Origin: an uncultured Bacteroidales bacterium
Lineage (GTDB): Bacteria > Bacteroidota > Bacteroidia > Bacteroidales > UBA932
Assembly (NCBI GenBank): GCA_947367375.1
Contig: CANBDZ010000003.1
Location: 1-48,826, forward strand
Direction: 5' to 3'
Length of the DNA: 48,826 nucleotides
Position 1 is the stretch's first letter, and every line of letters starts with the position of its first letter. The notes beneath the pieces are model-generated. The model was not told the DNA's origin, ran no database searches, and saw only the letters and a list, made by a program, of their open reading frames with translations. A program made the translations under genes and the position numbers. Shown here one piece after another: positions 1 through 7,745 of the stretch.

Positions 1-1188
1 CTTATATTTCACAGGGTAGTCCAGTCTGTCAGGATCAAGAACGAACACCTGATACTCCTGGCCGCCTTCATATACTCTTACGACAATATGTCCCCATGGC
101 TTGAAATGGCTCCAGAGCTCGTCGCTGAGCTTCTCACGAGCCTTGTCAACGGTAATATAGAATTCGCCCTGCTCTGTCCATACGAGAGGATCAGTCATTC
201 TGGCCATTGTCGACGGAACCGGATGATTGTTGCTTCTGGCGTCGATAATCACGACATCAGGCGAAAGCGTATTCATGAAGAAGCCGTTGCATGTATCATA
301 ATAGCCATGGTGGTTGGCCTTGATTACATCCACCTTGCCGCAGACCTTCGCCACAGGAGTCTCCATGTCCCTTTCCTTGGACTTGTAGATATCCCAGTTG
401 CCGCCGCTGAGGTCACCGCCGTTATAGTATCTGAAATCGCCATATGTGATGCGGATAGCACAAGAGTTCACATTCTCATCAAAAAGCGTAGGATTGCCCT
501 TATACTGCTTCTCAGCCTTGGTACCCTTTCCTGTCCATACCTCACCGTTTGCAGCGAGATTGCGAATTTCGAACTTCTTTGCATATGGCTTAGGATTCTT
601 GACCATCTTGATCTGGTTCAATGCTCCGACATCGAATCTTTCCATCTCCATTCCCTGAGACATCTGATATTTCACGAACTTATGGTACTCATCCATGAAC
701 TTCTTGTTTGCATTGGCAACATTCTTCTTCGAAGGGAAATCATAATCCGGATAGTTTCTGTCGATGAAAGTACCGAAATCGACAAACTCACCAACGAGTG
801 TAACTCCTGAAAGGCCATAGCCGTTCTGTCCAGGAAGCATCTGAAGGACTGCACCCATATGGTCATCATGGAAGTGAGTGATCAAACCATAGTCCACCTT
901 TGTCTTGTTAGGGAGATCCTCCATGACCTTCTTCATATAGATAGCCTGCCACTCGCCTGCCCTCTTGGTTGTGTCAGGATGCTGAGGGTCCTTGATCTTA
1001 CCGTTGTCACCCGCATCGATCATCAATGTAGTACCGTCAGGCATCACGATGAAAGTCGCATCACCTCTACCGGTAGCGATAGTATGGATGTCCATATATC
1101 CCTCCTGCCACTTTGGAAGATAGTCCTGAGCTGTTGAAAGCTGGAAAAAAGCAGCCAATGCTGCTAAGCTAAGAATAAAACGTCTCAT
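1..1188 (-). CDS. MBL-fold metallohydrolase, secreted, C-terminus cut by window edge
   Basis: An open frame of 396 codons runs from an ATG at 1188 to the left edge with no stop, so the C-terminus is missing. The first 20 residues form a signal peptide (MRRFILSLAALAAFFQLSTA). The metallo-beta-lactamase signature HFHDDH is at residues 105-110, preceded by a TMLIDAGD strand near 54-61, and a later KANHHGYYD segment supplies another metal-ligand histidine. This arrangement resembles the secreted ComEC/Rec2-type MBL hydrolases that Bacteroidetes often encode alone. The substrate is unknown; phosphodiesterase, lactonase or nuclease activity is possible. The gene starts 13 bases after the stop of the barrel protein upstream, so the two are probably cotranscribed. 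Family call is confident; function is not. Confidence 0.85.
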   Translation of the reverse strand, partial: MRRFILSLAALAAFFQLSTAQDYLPKWQEGYMDIHTIATGRGDATFIVMPDGTTLMIDAGDNGKIKDPQHPDTTKRAGEWQAIYMKKVMEDLPNKTKVDYGLITHFHDDHMGAVLQMLPGQNGYGLSGVTLVGEFVDFGTFIDRNYPDYDFPSKKNVANANKKFMDEYHKFVKYQMSQGMEMERFDVGALNQIKMVKNPKPYAKKFEIRNLAANGEVWTGKGTKAEKQYKGNPTLFDENVNSCAIRITYGDFRYYNGGDLSGGNWDIYKSKERDMETPVAKVCGKVDVIKANHHGYYDTCNGFFMNTLSPDVVIIDARSNNHPVPSTMARMTDPLVWTEQGEFYITVDKAREKLSDELWSHFKPWGHIVVRVYEGGQEYQVFVLDPDRLDYPVKYK

Positions 1189-1201
1189 AATTATGTGATA
1201 T

Positions 1202-1738
1202 TTAATTAAATTCATATGTTAACTTGAAAAGCACTTCCTTGTAGCCGTTAGTGCAGACACCCGGTTCAATGTGGAATCCGAGCACTCGGTGAGTCTTGAG
1301 AAGCCAACGGACACCCAGCTGACAGCCTCCATACGGCTGCATCGTCTTGGCATAGCCCGGTATATATGCAGGACCGAATTCCACTCCTATATAAGGGCTG
1401 AACCCTTCCTTGCAGAAATGGTATCTTCCATTGAGAAGAATACGCAGAGCGAAGGTCTCATCATAAATCCTTTCACCGTAATACATATAACCGGCATAAT
1501 AAGAATTATATGTACAAACAGCTGAAATTCCTCCAAACCATCTCTCGTCGAAATGTCGTCCGAGGAGATACGAAGCCGCATATACAGGACGGTTATGATA
1601 GCCGTCATTGTAAAGTCCGCCACCAACTGCAAACTCGTGTACAGTAAAACCCACCCTGTTTCCGGTTGACTGAGCCGAAACAACACCTGCAGGAAGCAAG
1701 ATAACTAAGGCCAACAAAAGGAATCTGAGCTTGTTCAT
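1202..1738 (-). CDS. Small secreted beta-barrel outer-membrane protein, unknown function
   Basis: The preferred start is the ATG at 1738 (MNKLRF), because it begins a clean signal peptide; an upstream ATG at 1747 adds only three residues. A hydrophobic signal of about 23 residues ends near VVSAQS. The remainder, about 155 residues, alternates aromatic/hydrophobic and polar residues with many Gly and Tyr (for example GGGLYNDGYHNRPVYAAS) and ends in a strand with a terminal aromatic pattern (LFKLTYEFN). This is typical of a small outer-membrane beta-barrel. No enzymatic motif is visible. A near-consensus -7 element (TATCTTTA on the minus strand, 1761-1768) lies upstream. The MBL-fold gene follows 13 bases downstream, so the pair probably forms one transcript. 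Confidence 0.75.
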   Translation of the reverse strand: MNKLRFLLLALVILLPAGVVSAQSTGNRVGFTVHEFAVGGGLYNDGYHNRPVYAASYLLGRHFDERWFGGISAVCTYNSYYAGYMYYGERIYDETFALRILLNGRYHFCKEGFSPYIGVEFGPAYIPGYAKTMQPYGGCQLGVRWLLKTHRVLGFHIEPGVCTNGYKEVLFKLTYEFN

Positions 1739-1747
1739 AATATACAT

Positions 1748-1979
1748 TCGTTTGATCCCATAAAGATAACGATAATTCCGGATGTAACCACACCTGATGG
1801 GGGGTATTTATATAAATAATCTCCCGACGCAGGCTTTTTGTACAAAAAACCTGTTTCACGACTTCCCCCAAAGCTTCCCACGGCGATTCCATATAGCGTC
1901 TCCACGCAGTCAATCCCGCACAGCGACGCAGCAAAAACAACCCGCATAAATTTGTGCAAACACAGACCAAATAATATTT
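1748..1979. other. Intergenic region with degenerate GACGCAGG hairpins
   Basis: No gene is seen here. CCGACGCAGG (1824-1833) faces CCTG (1850-1853) across 16 bases that themselves form TTTTTG-TAC-AAAAA. A second GCGACGCAGC copy lies at 1923-1932 and a weaker CACGCAGTC near 1903. The same core occurs in the intergenic regions at 27.2 kb and 48.7 kb. A TAAATTTG box (1947-1954) may be the -7 element for the plus-strand gene at 1980, although no clear -33 box sits at the usual distance. Confidence 0.6.
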
Positions 1980-2345
1980 ATGAAAAGAACACATCATTCA
2001 GGAGAAACATGGGAAAAGGAGCAGGAAACTGACAAGAACAACATGCCTCCCATCAGGCTGAATGACATAGAATCAGGAATTAATGGAATGGATATGAGAC
2101 AGTTGTTGTCAAATGAGAACGGCAGGAATAGCACAAAACAGATTAATGATATATCTTTATGCGGACTTATAGACGATATTATAACACAGCTATATAAAGA
2201 CGAAACGCCATACACTTTGTCTGGCAAGAAATTAAATCGCGTTGTCTTCCAGGCATATGAGACCTACAAAATAAAAGTTGGCAATATATTTCCAACCTTT
2301 TGTAGCTTTATTACGTCTAATGTACGAAACGCAATGAAAGCATAA
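1980..2345 (+). CDS. Hypothetical small protein
   Basis: The frame encodes 121 residues. No family is recognised. The N-terminal third is polar and low in predicted structure (KRTHHSGETWEKEQETDK). The last 60 residues look like a folded helical domain (LCGLIDDIITQLYKDE ... AYETYKIKVGNIF). No signal peptide or membrane segment is present. A later ATG at 2043 (MPPIRLND) is a plausible alternative start. The stop is 28 bases before the DUF6249-like gene, so it may lead the sigma-factor operon. A -7 box (TAAATTTG, 1947-1954) precedes it. The antisense frame 1994..2227 is judged a shadow. Moderate confidence that it is expressed. Confidence 0.5.
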   Translation: MKRTHHSGETWEKEQETDKNNMPPIRLNDIESGINGMDMRQLLSNENGRNSTKQINDISLCGLIDDIITQLYKDETPYTLSGKKLNRVVFQAYETYKIKVGNIFPTFCSFITSNVRNAMKA

Positions 2346-2373
2346 AAGTTTAACATTAAATCTTAACGAAGTT

Positions 2374-2805
2374 ATGGATTTTGATATTTTAATACCAATC
2401 GGAATATGTATAGTGCTGCCTGTAACAATTGTGTGGCTTATAATGCGTACAAGTCAGAATGAAACTAACAGGAAGGCTGAAATAATGCTGAAGGCGATCG
2501 AGGCTGGCGCTACTATAGACCCTAATCTTTTCAAAGTCGAGAAGAATGAGCCAAAGAGTACCAAGGAACGCCTTCTCAAGTATCTTATAGCAGCTTGTGT
2601 CACTATGTTTCCAGGCCTTGTCTTATTTGCAATTGCTCTCTTTTCTTGTATAAAATTAGGATTTGTATTTCCTGACACACTAATTCTTACTGCAGGAGGC
2701 ATTTTAATCGCCATCGGAACAGCATATCTTATAGTATACCGCACAGGCATGAAGTTGCTTGCAAATGAGATTGAAGCAGAAGAAAAGAGTTTGACAAAAG
2801 AGTAA
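2374..2805 (+). CDS. DUF6249-like integral membrane protein
   Basis: The protein has 143 residues with one N-terminal membrane helix (about 5-24), a basic cytosolic stretch containing the segment EIMLKAIEAGATIDPNLF, and a pair of membrane helices (about 68-93 and 100-122). The amphipathic segment followed by a two-helix hairpin is typical of the DUF6249 family, which in Bacteroidetes is usually found just upstream of an ECF sigma factor. The gene ends six bases before the sigma factor start, so translational coupling is likely. The role is unknown. A function in the sigma/anti-sigma signalling unit is inferred from context only. Confidence 0.75.
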   Translation: MDFDILIPIGICIVLPVTIVWLIMRTSQNETNRKAEIMLKAIEAGATIDPNLFKVEKNEPKSTKERLLKYLIAACVTMFPGLVLFAIALFSCIKLGFVFPDTLILTAGGILIAIGTAYLIVYRTGMKLLANEIEAEEKSLTKE

Positions 2806-2811
2806 TTATAT

Positions 2812-3294
2812 ATGTCCCCAGAGCGTTTCATAGATTTAGTCAGGGCAGAGCAGGAATCACTCAGAAGATTTCTGCTTGCACTGTGCGATGGCAATTCAGC
2901 AGAGGCAGATGACATCGCTCAGGACTCTCTGGTCAGGGCATATGTATCCTCCGGAAGTTTCCTAGGGCTTTCAAAATTCAGCACTTGGCTCTTTCGCATT
3001 GCATACAACTGCTATCTTGACAACAAAAGGAAGAAACGCCCTGACACAATATCAGCCGACTCAAAACAAGCTCTTGACATTCAATCTATTGACGAAACTG
3101 ACTCTACTTTCAGATATCAGAGGCTATATATGGCCTTGGAGCTACTTTCCGAAAAGGAGAAAGCTGTAATCGTACTGCATTATTTTGAAGATAGAAGTAT
3201 CAAGGAAATCGCGTCTATCCTCCAGATTCCAGCTGGGACTGTAAAATATCATCTTTCTATTGGAAGGAATCATCTAAAAGAAATTCTAAAATGA
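2812..3294 (+). CDS. ECF-type RNA polymerase sigma-70 family factor
   Basis: The protein has 160 residues, the usual length for an ECF sigma factor. Region 2 spans about 11-77 with the core-binding DIAQDSLVRAY motif at 34-44 and the promoter-melting stretch FSTWLFRIAYNCYLD. Region 4 spans about 105-157 with the helix-turn-helix RSIKEIASILQIPAGTVKYHL. It would direct RNA polymerase to a small regulon. Its stop overlaps the start of the next gene by four bases (ATGA), and the DUF6249-like gene ends six bases before it, so the three form one operon. No classical FecR-type anti-sigma factor lies next to it; the following two-helix membrane protein is the obvious candidate partner. Confidence 0.93.
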   Translation: MSPERFIDLVRAEQESLRRFLLALCDGNSAEADDIAQDSLVRAYVSSGSFLGLSKFSTWLFRIAYNCYLDNKRKKRPDTISADSKQALDIQSIDETDSTFRYQRLYMALELLSEKEKAVIVLHYFEDRSIKEIASILQIPAGTVKYHLSIGRNHLKEILK

Positions 3295-3668
3295 GCAACC
3301 ATAAAGACATAGAATCATTCCTCCGGGAAAATCGTCCTCAAGTAGATGAGAATCCTCTATTCATACTGGAAGTGCAACAGAAAATGGAGGTAGTCAAGGG
3401 CATCAAGGCAGAAGTGGACAGACAAAGAAACTACGGACGGATGGCCATCGTTATAGCATTGGCACTCGGAGTTGCTGCTGGGGGCTTCTTAATGTGCATG
3501 GCATACTTATATCCATTTGACCCGCAAAGACTAGAAGACAACATCTTTACTGTTGTCAAGATGTATGTAGAACCATGGAAGCCTTATCTTTTTATCCTGA
3601 CTTCAGTCTGCACAATTTTACTTGGTCTCATTTTCAGCAGAACTAATAAGGGTTCCGTAAGGTTATGA
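3291..3668 (+). CDS. Two-helix membrane protein, possible anti-sigma partner
   Basis: The protein has 125 residues. The first 50 are soluble and charged (MSNHKDIESFLRENRPQVDE ... FILEVQQKM), followed by two membrane helices at about 51-74 and 98-115 with a short extracytoplasmic loop. The topology of a cytosolic N-terminus plus membrane anchor, together with a four-base ATGA overlap with the sigma factor, fits an anti-sigma factor. No zinc-binding HxxxCxxC motif or named family is recognised, so this is inference from context. The gene ends just before the shared terminator region at 3681-3714. Confidence 0.75.
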   Translation: MSNHKDIESFLRENRPQVDENPLFILEVQQKMEVVKGIKAEVDRQRNYGRMAIVIALALGVAAGGFLMCMAYLYPFDPQRLEDNIFTVVKMYVEPWKPYLFILTSVCTILLGLIFSRTNKGSVRL

Positions 3669-3680
3669 GGTATTTATATA

Positions 3681-3714
3681 AAAAAAGTCGCCGCAGGTTG
3701 GCCTGCGGCGACTT
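3681..3714 (-). terminator. Intrinsic terminator closing the SusCD/phosphoesterase operon
   Basis: A perfect 13-bp stem (3685-3697 with 3702-3714, core GTCGCCGCAGG) closes a TTGG loop. On the minus strand it is followed by a run of T (3681-3686 read in complement), as expected for an intrinsic terminator of the long minus-strand operon. On the plus strand the downstream side is not T-rich, although the hairpin also sits just after the sigma-factor operon. Confidence 0.88.
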
Positions 3715-3734
3715 GTAGTTATGTCAGCAAGGAA

Positions 3735-5888
3735 TTACTTTGTAGTAACCTTGATGTTGTCGAGATACCATCTGTTCTGGCTTCTTGCAGCGTTCTGGAT
3801 AGAAGGGTCTGCATTTGTAGGACGGATAGTAAGAACTGTCTCAGCTGTTGCACCGTTAAGTTCGAGAGTAACGTGCTGCCAAGCAAGCTCGCTGAGGTCA
3901 CCCTCTGTTGGCTGAGCAGACTCGATGTCGAGGCTTGTACTTGCTCCTGATGTAGGGAACTGACCTACTGTTGCGTCAACGCTTACTGTCATAAGGTCTG
4001 GCTTCATACCACCAGTCAAATGCCAGCACCAGTCGAACTCGATAACTACATCAGCTGTACCCTCGATTGCTGAGAGAGCTGGGAGAACGAGAGCTCCGTT
4101 GTAGCTTGACTGACCGAACTTGAGGTAGTTAGACTGAAGGTAGAGAGAGCCCTCTTTACCTACTCCTGAGTTAGGCTCCTGTGCAGGGCCGTCAGCGAAC
4201 TCAGTTGCACCTACTGTTCCGTAGAGGTACTTGTAACCTCTCTCGTTGAATCTTGTGAAGAAGTCAGCGCTTGTACCCATCTTCCATACGTTTGGAGCTG
4301 TTGTACCAGGATCGTTTGTTCCAACTGCATCACCTGCTCCCTCAGTAGTTGCAAGGTCAGCGAACCACTCGAAATCATCAGAGTAAACCACCTTACCTGC
4401 GTTTCCGCCTGTACCAGGACCTGGAGCTGGAGCCTCGCCGTCACCCTGAACGATCTTGATGTTGTCGAGATACCATCTGTAGTAACCTGAGCTTACCTCA
4501 CCTACGAATGTAGTAGGCTTGAGAACGATACGTGAGTTGTCGTCGATACCGCTGATTGTAACAGTCTCAGTCTGCCACTCCCATTCACCTGCTGTGTGTG
4601 TGAATGTCTCTACGTCAACTGTACCATTACCCTCGATTTCGATCTGGAGTTCAGTAGCATCCTGTCCGCCAGAACCAACGTGTACACCCCAGTCGAATGT
4701 AAGAACCACGTTAGTTGTTCCGCCATAAGAAACAGCAGGGAATCTGATACCGTTAACGTTGCTACCCTTAGAGAACTTGAGGTAGTTAGTCTGGAGGTAG
4801 ATAGTCTTAGAGCTTGGGAAGAGGTCCTCATAACCCTGTGAAGCGAGGAGATCAGCAAATCCCTCAACTGCAGTATATGCGTTCTTAGCGCTGTCATCAC
4901 CGTTTACTCCCATTGAGTCACCTGCACCGCAAGAAGAAGCAAGATCAGCAACCCAGTCAAAGTTGTCAGTGAAGTAGATGATCTCGTTTACACCGAGGTC
5001 CTCGATCTCAACTGGGATGATGTTGACGAGAGAAGCCGTAGCACCGAAGCTGAATCCTCTAACGATCAGATTATGTCCGTTGAGAGCAGCAAGATCAACT
5101 GATGAATGAGCAAGAAGAGCTCCTACCTTTGTCGCACCCTCAACCAATACATTCACACCGTCAAGAGAACCTGCAAGCTCAACATACTCGAGCTTTGATG
5201 GAGCATATGTATCAATTGTTGCTGTGATGTCATTTACCAATGGATAAACAACAGCGAAATTGCGCTCGATCTTGAGATCATCACAGATTGTAACAGCTGG
5301 AACGCCGTTCATTGTACCCTTAGATCCCCATACATCCACGCAGTCACCTACTGTAACAGGCTCTGTGCATGATACGAATACACTCTCATTTCCGTCGTTT
5401 ACAACGAAACCATCAGAAGAAAGAGCAACAACTGCTACGTCGTCAAGAACAACGACTTCTTCATCCTTCATACTGAGGACCTCAGAAATAGTCGCAGGAA
5501 CAACATCTCTGTACTTGTCACCATCCTGAGTTACGATAACGTAAGCCTGTGCAAGAAGGTTGTAACCCTTGAACACGATAGTGTCCTTCTTGGGGTTGTC
5601 AAGTGCGCCATCGCGCAAGTTGTCACCTACAGTAACGGTGACTTCCATATTACGGTTACCGTTGATCACGTCAACTGAAACCCACTCAGGTGCATCAACT
5701 GTCCACTCTGCATCAGAGTACACAGTGATAGTCTGAGGCTCTGCACCAGTCGCAGCGAACTGAAGGCCAGAAACGCTGGTCATGATCGCTCTTGCGAGCG
5801 GTGACTCCTCTGGCTGGCAGCTGGCGAGAGCAAGCACACCAGCTACAGCAACCAAGGCTGATCTATATAGATTCTTAATAAATCTCAT
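3735..5888 (-). CDS. BACON-domain surface lipoprotein with duplicated binding domain
   Basis: The 717-residue protein has a lipoprotein signal ending at Cys24 (LALASC). A BACON-type beta-sandwich covers about 40-121 (FAATGAEPQTITVYSDAEWTV ... AYVIVTQDG). An all-beta, OB-fold-like domain follows at about 132-298 (DEEVVVLDDVAVVALSSDG). Two repeated beta-rich domains, about 302-490 and 508-717, each start with YFTDNFDWVADLA or YSDDFEWFADLA and end with RWYLDNIKI or RWYLDNIKV; a GPGTGG linker separates them. It is the last gene of the operon, 22 bases after SusD, the usual place for a SusE/F-type surface binding protein. It probably captures the substrate outside the cell. The ligand is unknown; binding to a phosphorylated glycan or lipid head group is inferred from the operon. 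Confidence 0.85.
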   Translation of the reverse strand: MRFIKNLYRSALVAVAGVLALASCQPEESPLARAIMTSVSGLQFAATGAEPQTITVYSDAEWTVDAPEWVSVDVINGNRNMEVTVTVGDNLRDGALDNPKKDTIVFKGYNLLAQAYVIVTQDGDKYRDVVPATISEVLSMKDEEVVVLDDVAVVALSSDGFVVNDGNESVFVSCTEPVTVGDCVDVWGSKGTMNGVPAVTICDDLKIERNFAVVYPLVNDITATIDTYAPSKLEYVELAGSLDGVNVLVEGATKVGALLAHSSVDLAALNGHNLIVRGFSFGATASLVNIIPVEIEDLGVNEIIYFTDNFDWVADLASSCGAGDSMGVNGDDSAKNAYTAVEGFADLLASQGYEDLFPSSKTIYLQTNYLKFSKGSNVNGIRFPAVSYGGTTNVVLTFDWGVHVGSGGQDATELQIEIEGNGTVDVETFTHTAGEWEWQTETVTISGIDDNSRIVLKPTTFVGEVSSGYYRWYLDNIKIVQGDGEAPAPGPGTGGNAGKVVYSDDFEWFADLATTEGAGDAVGTNDPGTTAPNVWKMGTSADFFTRFNERGYKYLYGTVGATEFADGPAQEPNSGVGKEGSLYLQSNYLKFGQSSYNGALVLPALSAIEGTADVVIEFDWCWHLTGGMKPDLMTVSVDATVGQFPTSGASTSLDIESAQPTEGDLSELAWQHVTLELNGATAETVLTIRPTNADPSIQNAARSQNRWYLDNIKVTTK

Positions 5889-5910
5889 AATCTCTTTTAT
5901 TGTTTAATTG

Positions 5911-7722
5911 TTAGAAATCAAGACCGTCGTCCCATCCCTCATTCTGAGTGAGATTAGGGTTGAGTGAACGCTCGTCGCTTGGGATCGGATAGTAGTAGTC
6001 TCTGTTCTCGTTGAATGAACGTGCTACCTCACCCTTATGTGGCTCGATATATCCGTTGTTACCGTTGCTGAGAAGGATCTCAGAACCGATCTTAAGGATA
6101 GATGTAGCCTTAGAGTTTGGCTTAACGTCACCCTCGTAGAGGCAGTAGTCAAGCTTGCCGTCCTCGTTGATGTCATACTCGCCTGGACCTGGGAAGTAGA
6201 GACCCTGGAATGGCTGCTCTACACACTTACCCTCTCTCCAACGTACGAGGTCGTACCAACGGTTACCCTCCTGTGCAAGCTCTACACCTCTCTCACGGCG
6301 AACCTCAAGGATGAGTGCGAGCTGTGAAGAAGCAAGAAGCTTAGAGTTAGTATAACCAGTGTTAGGGTTAGTCATGTAAGGGTCAGCGTCAACATCCATA
6401 GTAAGGCTTGGCATACCTACTCTCTTGCGGAGGAGGTTGATAGAGTTGTTGAGGTCATCCTGAGTGAGGGTACCGAGCTCTGCCTTAGCCTCAGCATAGA
6501 TAAGAAGGATCTCACCGAGACGATAAACCGGAAGGTCGCTTGTTGAACGGTCAACACGGTCAGAGTCGCCACCGTTAGCCTTTGCAGACATTACCCACTT
6601 GATAGTCTGGTAACCTGTACAGCATGATGAAAGATCTGCTGCAAGAACATCTGTTCCATCGATACGTGTGTAACCGATTGTACGGAATGACTGTGCAAGA
6701 CGTGGGTCACGGTCAGCAACCTGCTGCGCGAACTGCATAGACTCATAACCTGGCTTAGCAGTGAAACGAGAACCGTCCTTCATGAGGTAGCTGTCGATGA
6801 ACTTACGTGTAGCGCCGATACGTCCCTGTGATGGGAGAAGACCGTATGCTGTACCGTTATGGAAGATAGCAAGACCGTAGTCGAACTTGATAGCGAAGAT
6901 ATACTCCTTGTTACCCTCGCAGTCCTCCTGAACGAACATGTCGCGGTAGTCCTGGTTTGGCTTGCCAGTTGAGTAGAGAGAGTACTTGCCGCTGTCCATG
7001 ATCTGCTTTGCAGCGTCAGCTGCCTGCTCGAGGTAGAATGTATAGTCAGCAGCGTCAGCTGGAAGAGTAGCAAGTGTTGACTCACCAGCGTGATACTTTC
7101 TGAATGTACCCTCGAAGAGACAGAACTGAGCCTTGAGAGCAAGAGCTGTGTACTTGTTTACACGGAACTGTGTTGTAGGTGCAGGAAGGTTCTCGATTGC
7201 ATAGTTGATGTCCTCGAGCATGTGCTGCATAATAACCTCACGGTTATCTCTTGGGTTGAAGAGAGCCTCATCAGCTGAACCGAGCTCAACGTCGATCCAT
7301 GGAACGTCTCCGAATCTCTTCACTTTCTCAAAGTAGAAGTATGCACGGAAGAACTTAGTGAGAGCTGTGTACTCTACGACAGCCTCCTCATCCTCGCAGT
7401 TGTTGATGTAGCCAAGGAGAGTGTTCATCTTTCTGAGGTCACCCCATGACCAGCCGCTTCCTGAGTTAGGAACCACGCGGTAAGTACCACCGTGAAGCTC
7501 GTCAGACATAGTCTGCTTTACATAGTGGTCACTCTGGTAGCTGTATGGTGACTTAGGAAGAAGGTTGTTGTAGAATGTATTAGAGAAGAGCTGAAGGTCC
7601 TGCTCAGTCTTGAAGTAAGACTCAGGAGACATTTCAGACAAAGGCGCCTTGTCAAGCAAATCACAAGAAACGAAGGCGAGCGCTGCTGCAGCGATAATTA
7701 TCAAATATTTTTTCATCTTCAA
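5911..7722 (-). CDS. SusD/RagB-family nutrient-binding lipoprotein
   Basis: The 603-residue protein has a lipobox at Cys20 (LAFVSC). It shows the SusD pattern: an N-terminal segment LLDKAPLSEMSPESYFKTEQDL, TPR-like helices containing the motif KFFRAYFYFEKVKRFGDVPW, and the C-terminal RagB block (RLGEILLIYAEAKAEL ... NLLRKRVGMPSL, then LALILEVRRERGVELA and GNRWYDLVRWR). SusD proteins sit over the SusC barrel and deliver ligand to it. A second ATG six bases downstream (7716, MKKYL) is an equally good start. It lies 23 bases after SusC and 22 bases before the BACON lipoprotein. Family assignment is secure; the ligand is not. Confidence 0.95.
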   Translation of the reverse strand: MKMKKYLIIIAAAALAFVSCDLLDKAPLSEMSPESYFKTEQDLQLFSNTFYNNLLPKSPYSYQSDHYVKQTMSDELHGGTYRVVPNSGSGWSWGDLRKMNTLLGYINNCEDEEAVVEYTALTKFFRAYFYFEKVKRFGDVPWIDVELGSADEALFNPRDNREVIMQHMLEDINYAIENLPAPTTQFRVNKYTALALKAQFCLFEGTFRKYHAGESTLATLPADAADYTFYLEQAADAAKQIMDSGKYSLYSTGKPNQDYRDMFVQEDCEGNKEYIFAIKFDYGLAIFHNGTAYGLLPSQGRIGATRKFIDSYLMKDGSRFTAKPGYESMQFAQQVADRDPRLAQSFRTIGYTRIDGTDVLAADLSSCCTGYQTIKWVMSAKANGGDSDRVDRSTSDLPVYRLGEILLIYAEAKAELGTLTQDDLNNSINLLRKRVGMPSLTMDVDADPYMTNPNTGYTNSKLLASSQLALILEVRRERGVELAQEGNRWYDLVRWREGKCVEQPFQGLYFPGPGEYDINEDGKLDYCLYEGDVKPNSKATSILKIGSEILLSNGNNGYIEPHKGEVARSFNENRDYYYPIPSDERSLNPNLTQNEGWDDGLDF

Positions 7723-7745
7723 AATTCTTTAATGATTACACTTGA

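Noticed and set aside
88..810. 240-codon plus-strand frame
   Set aside because: Antisense to the MBL-fold gene, which has a signal peptide and metal-binding motif in the other strand.
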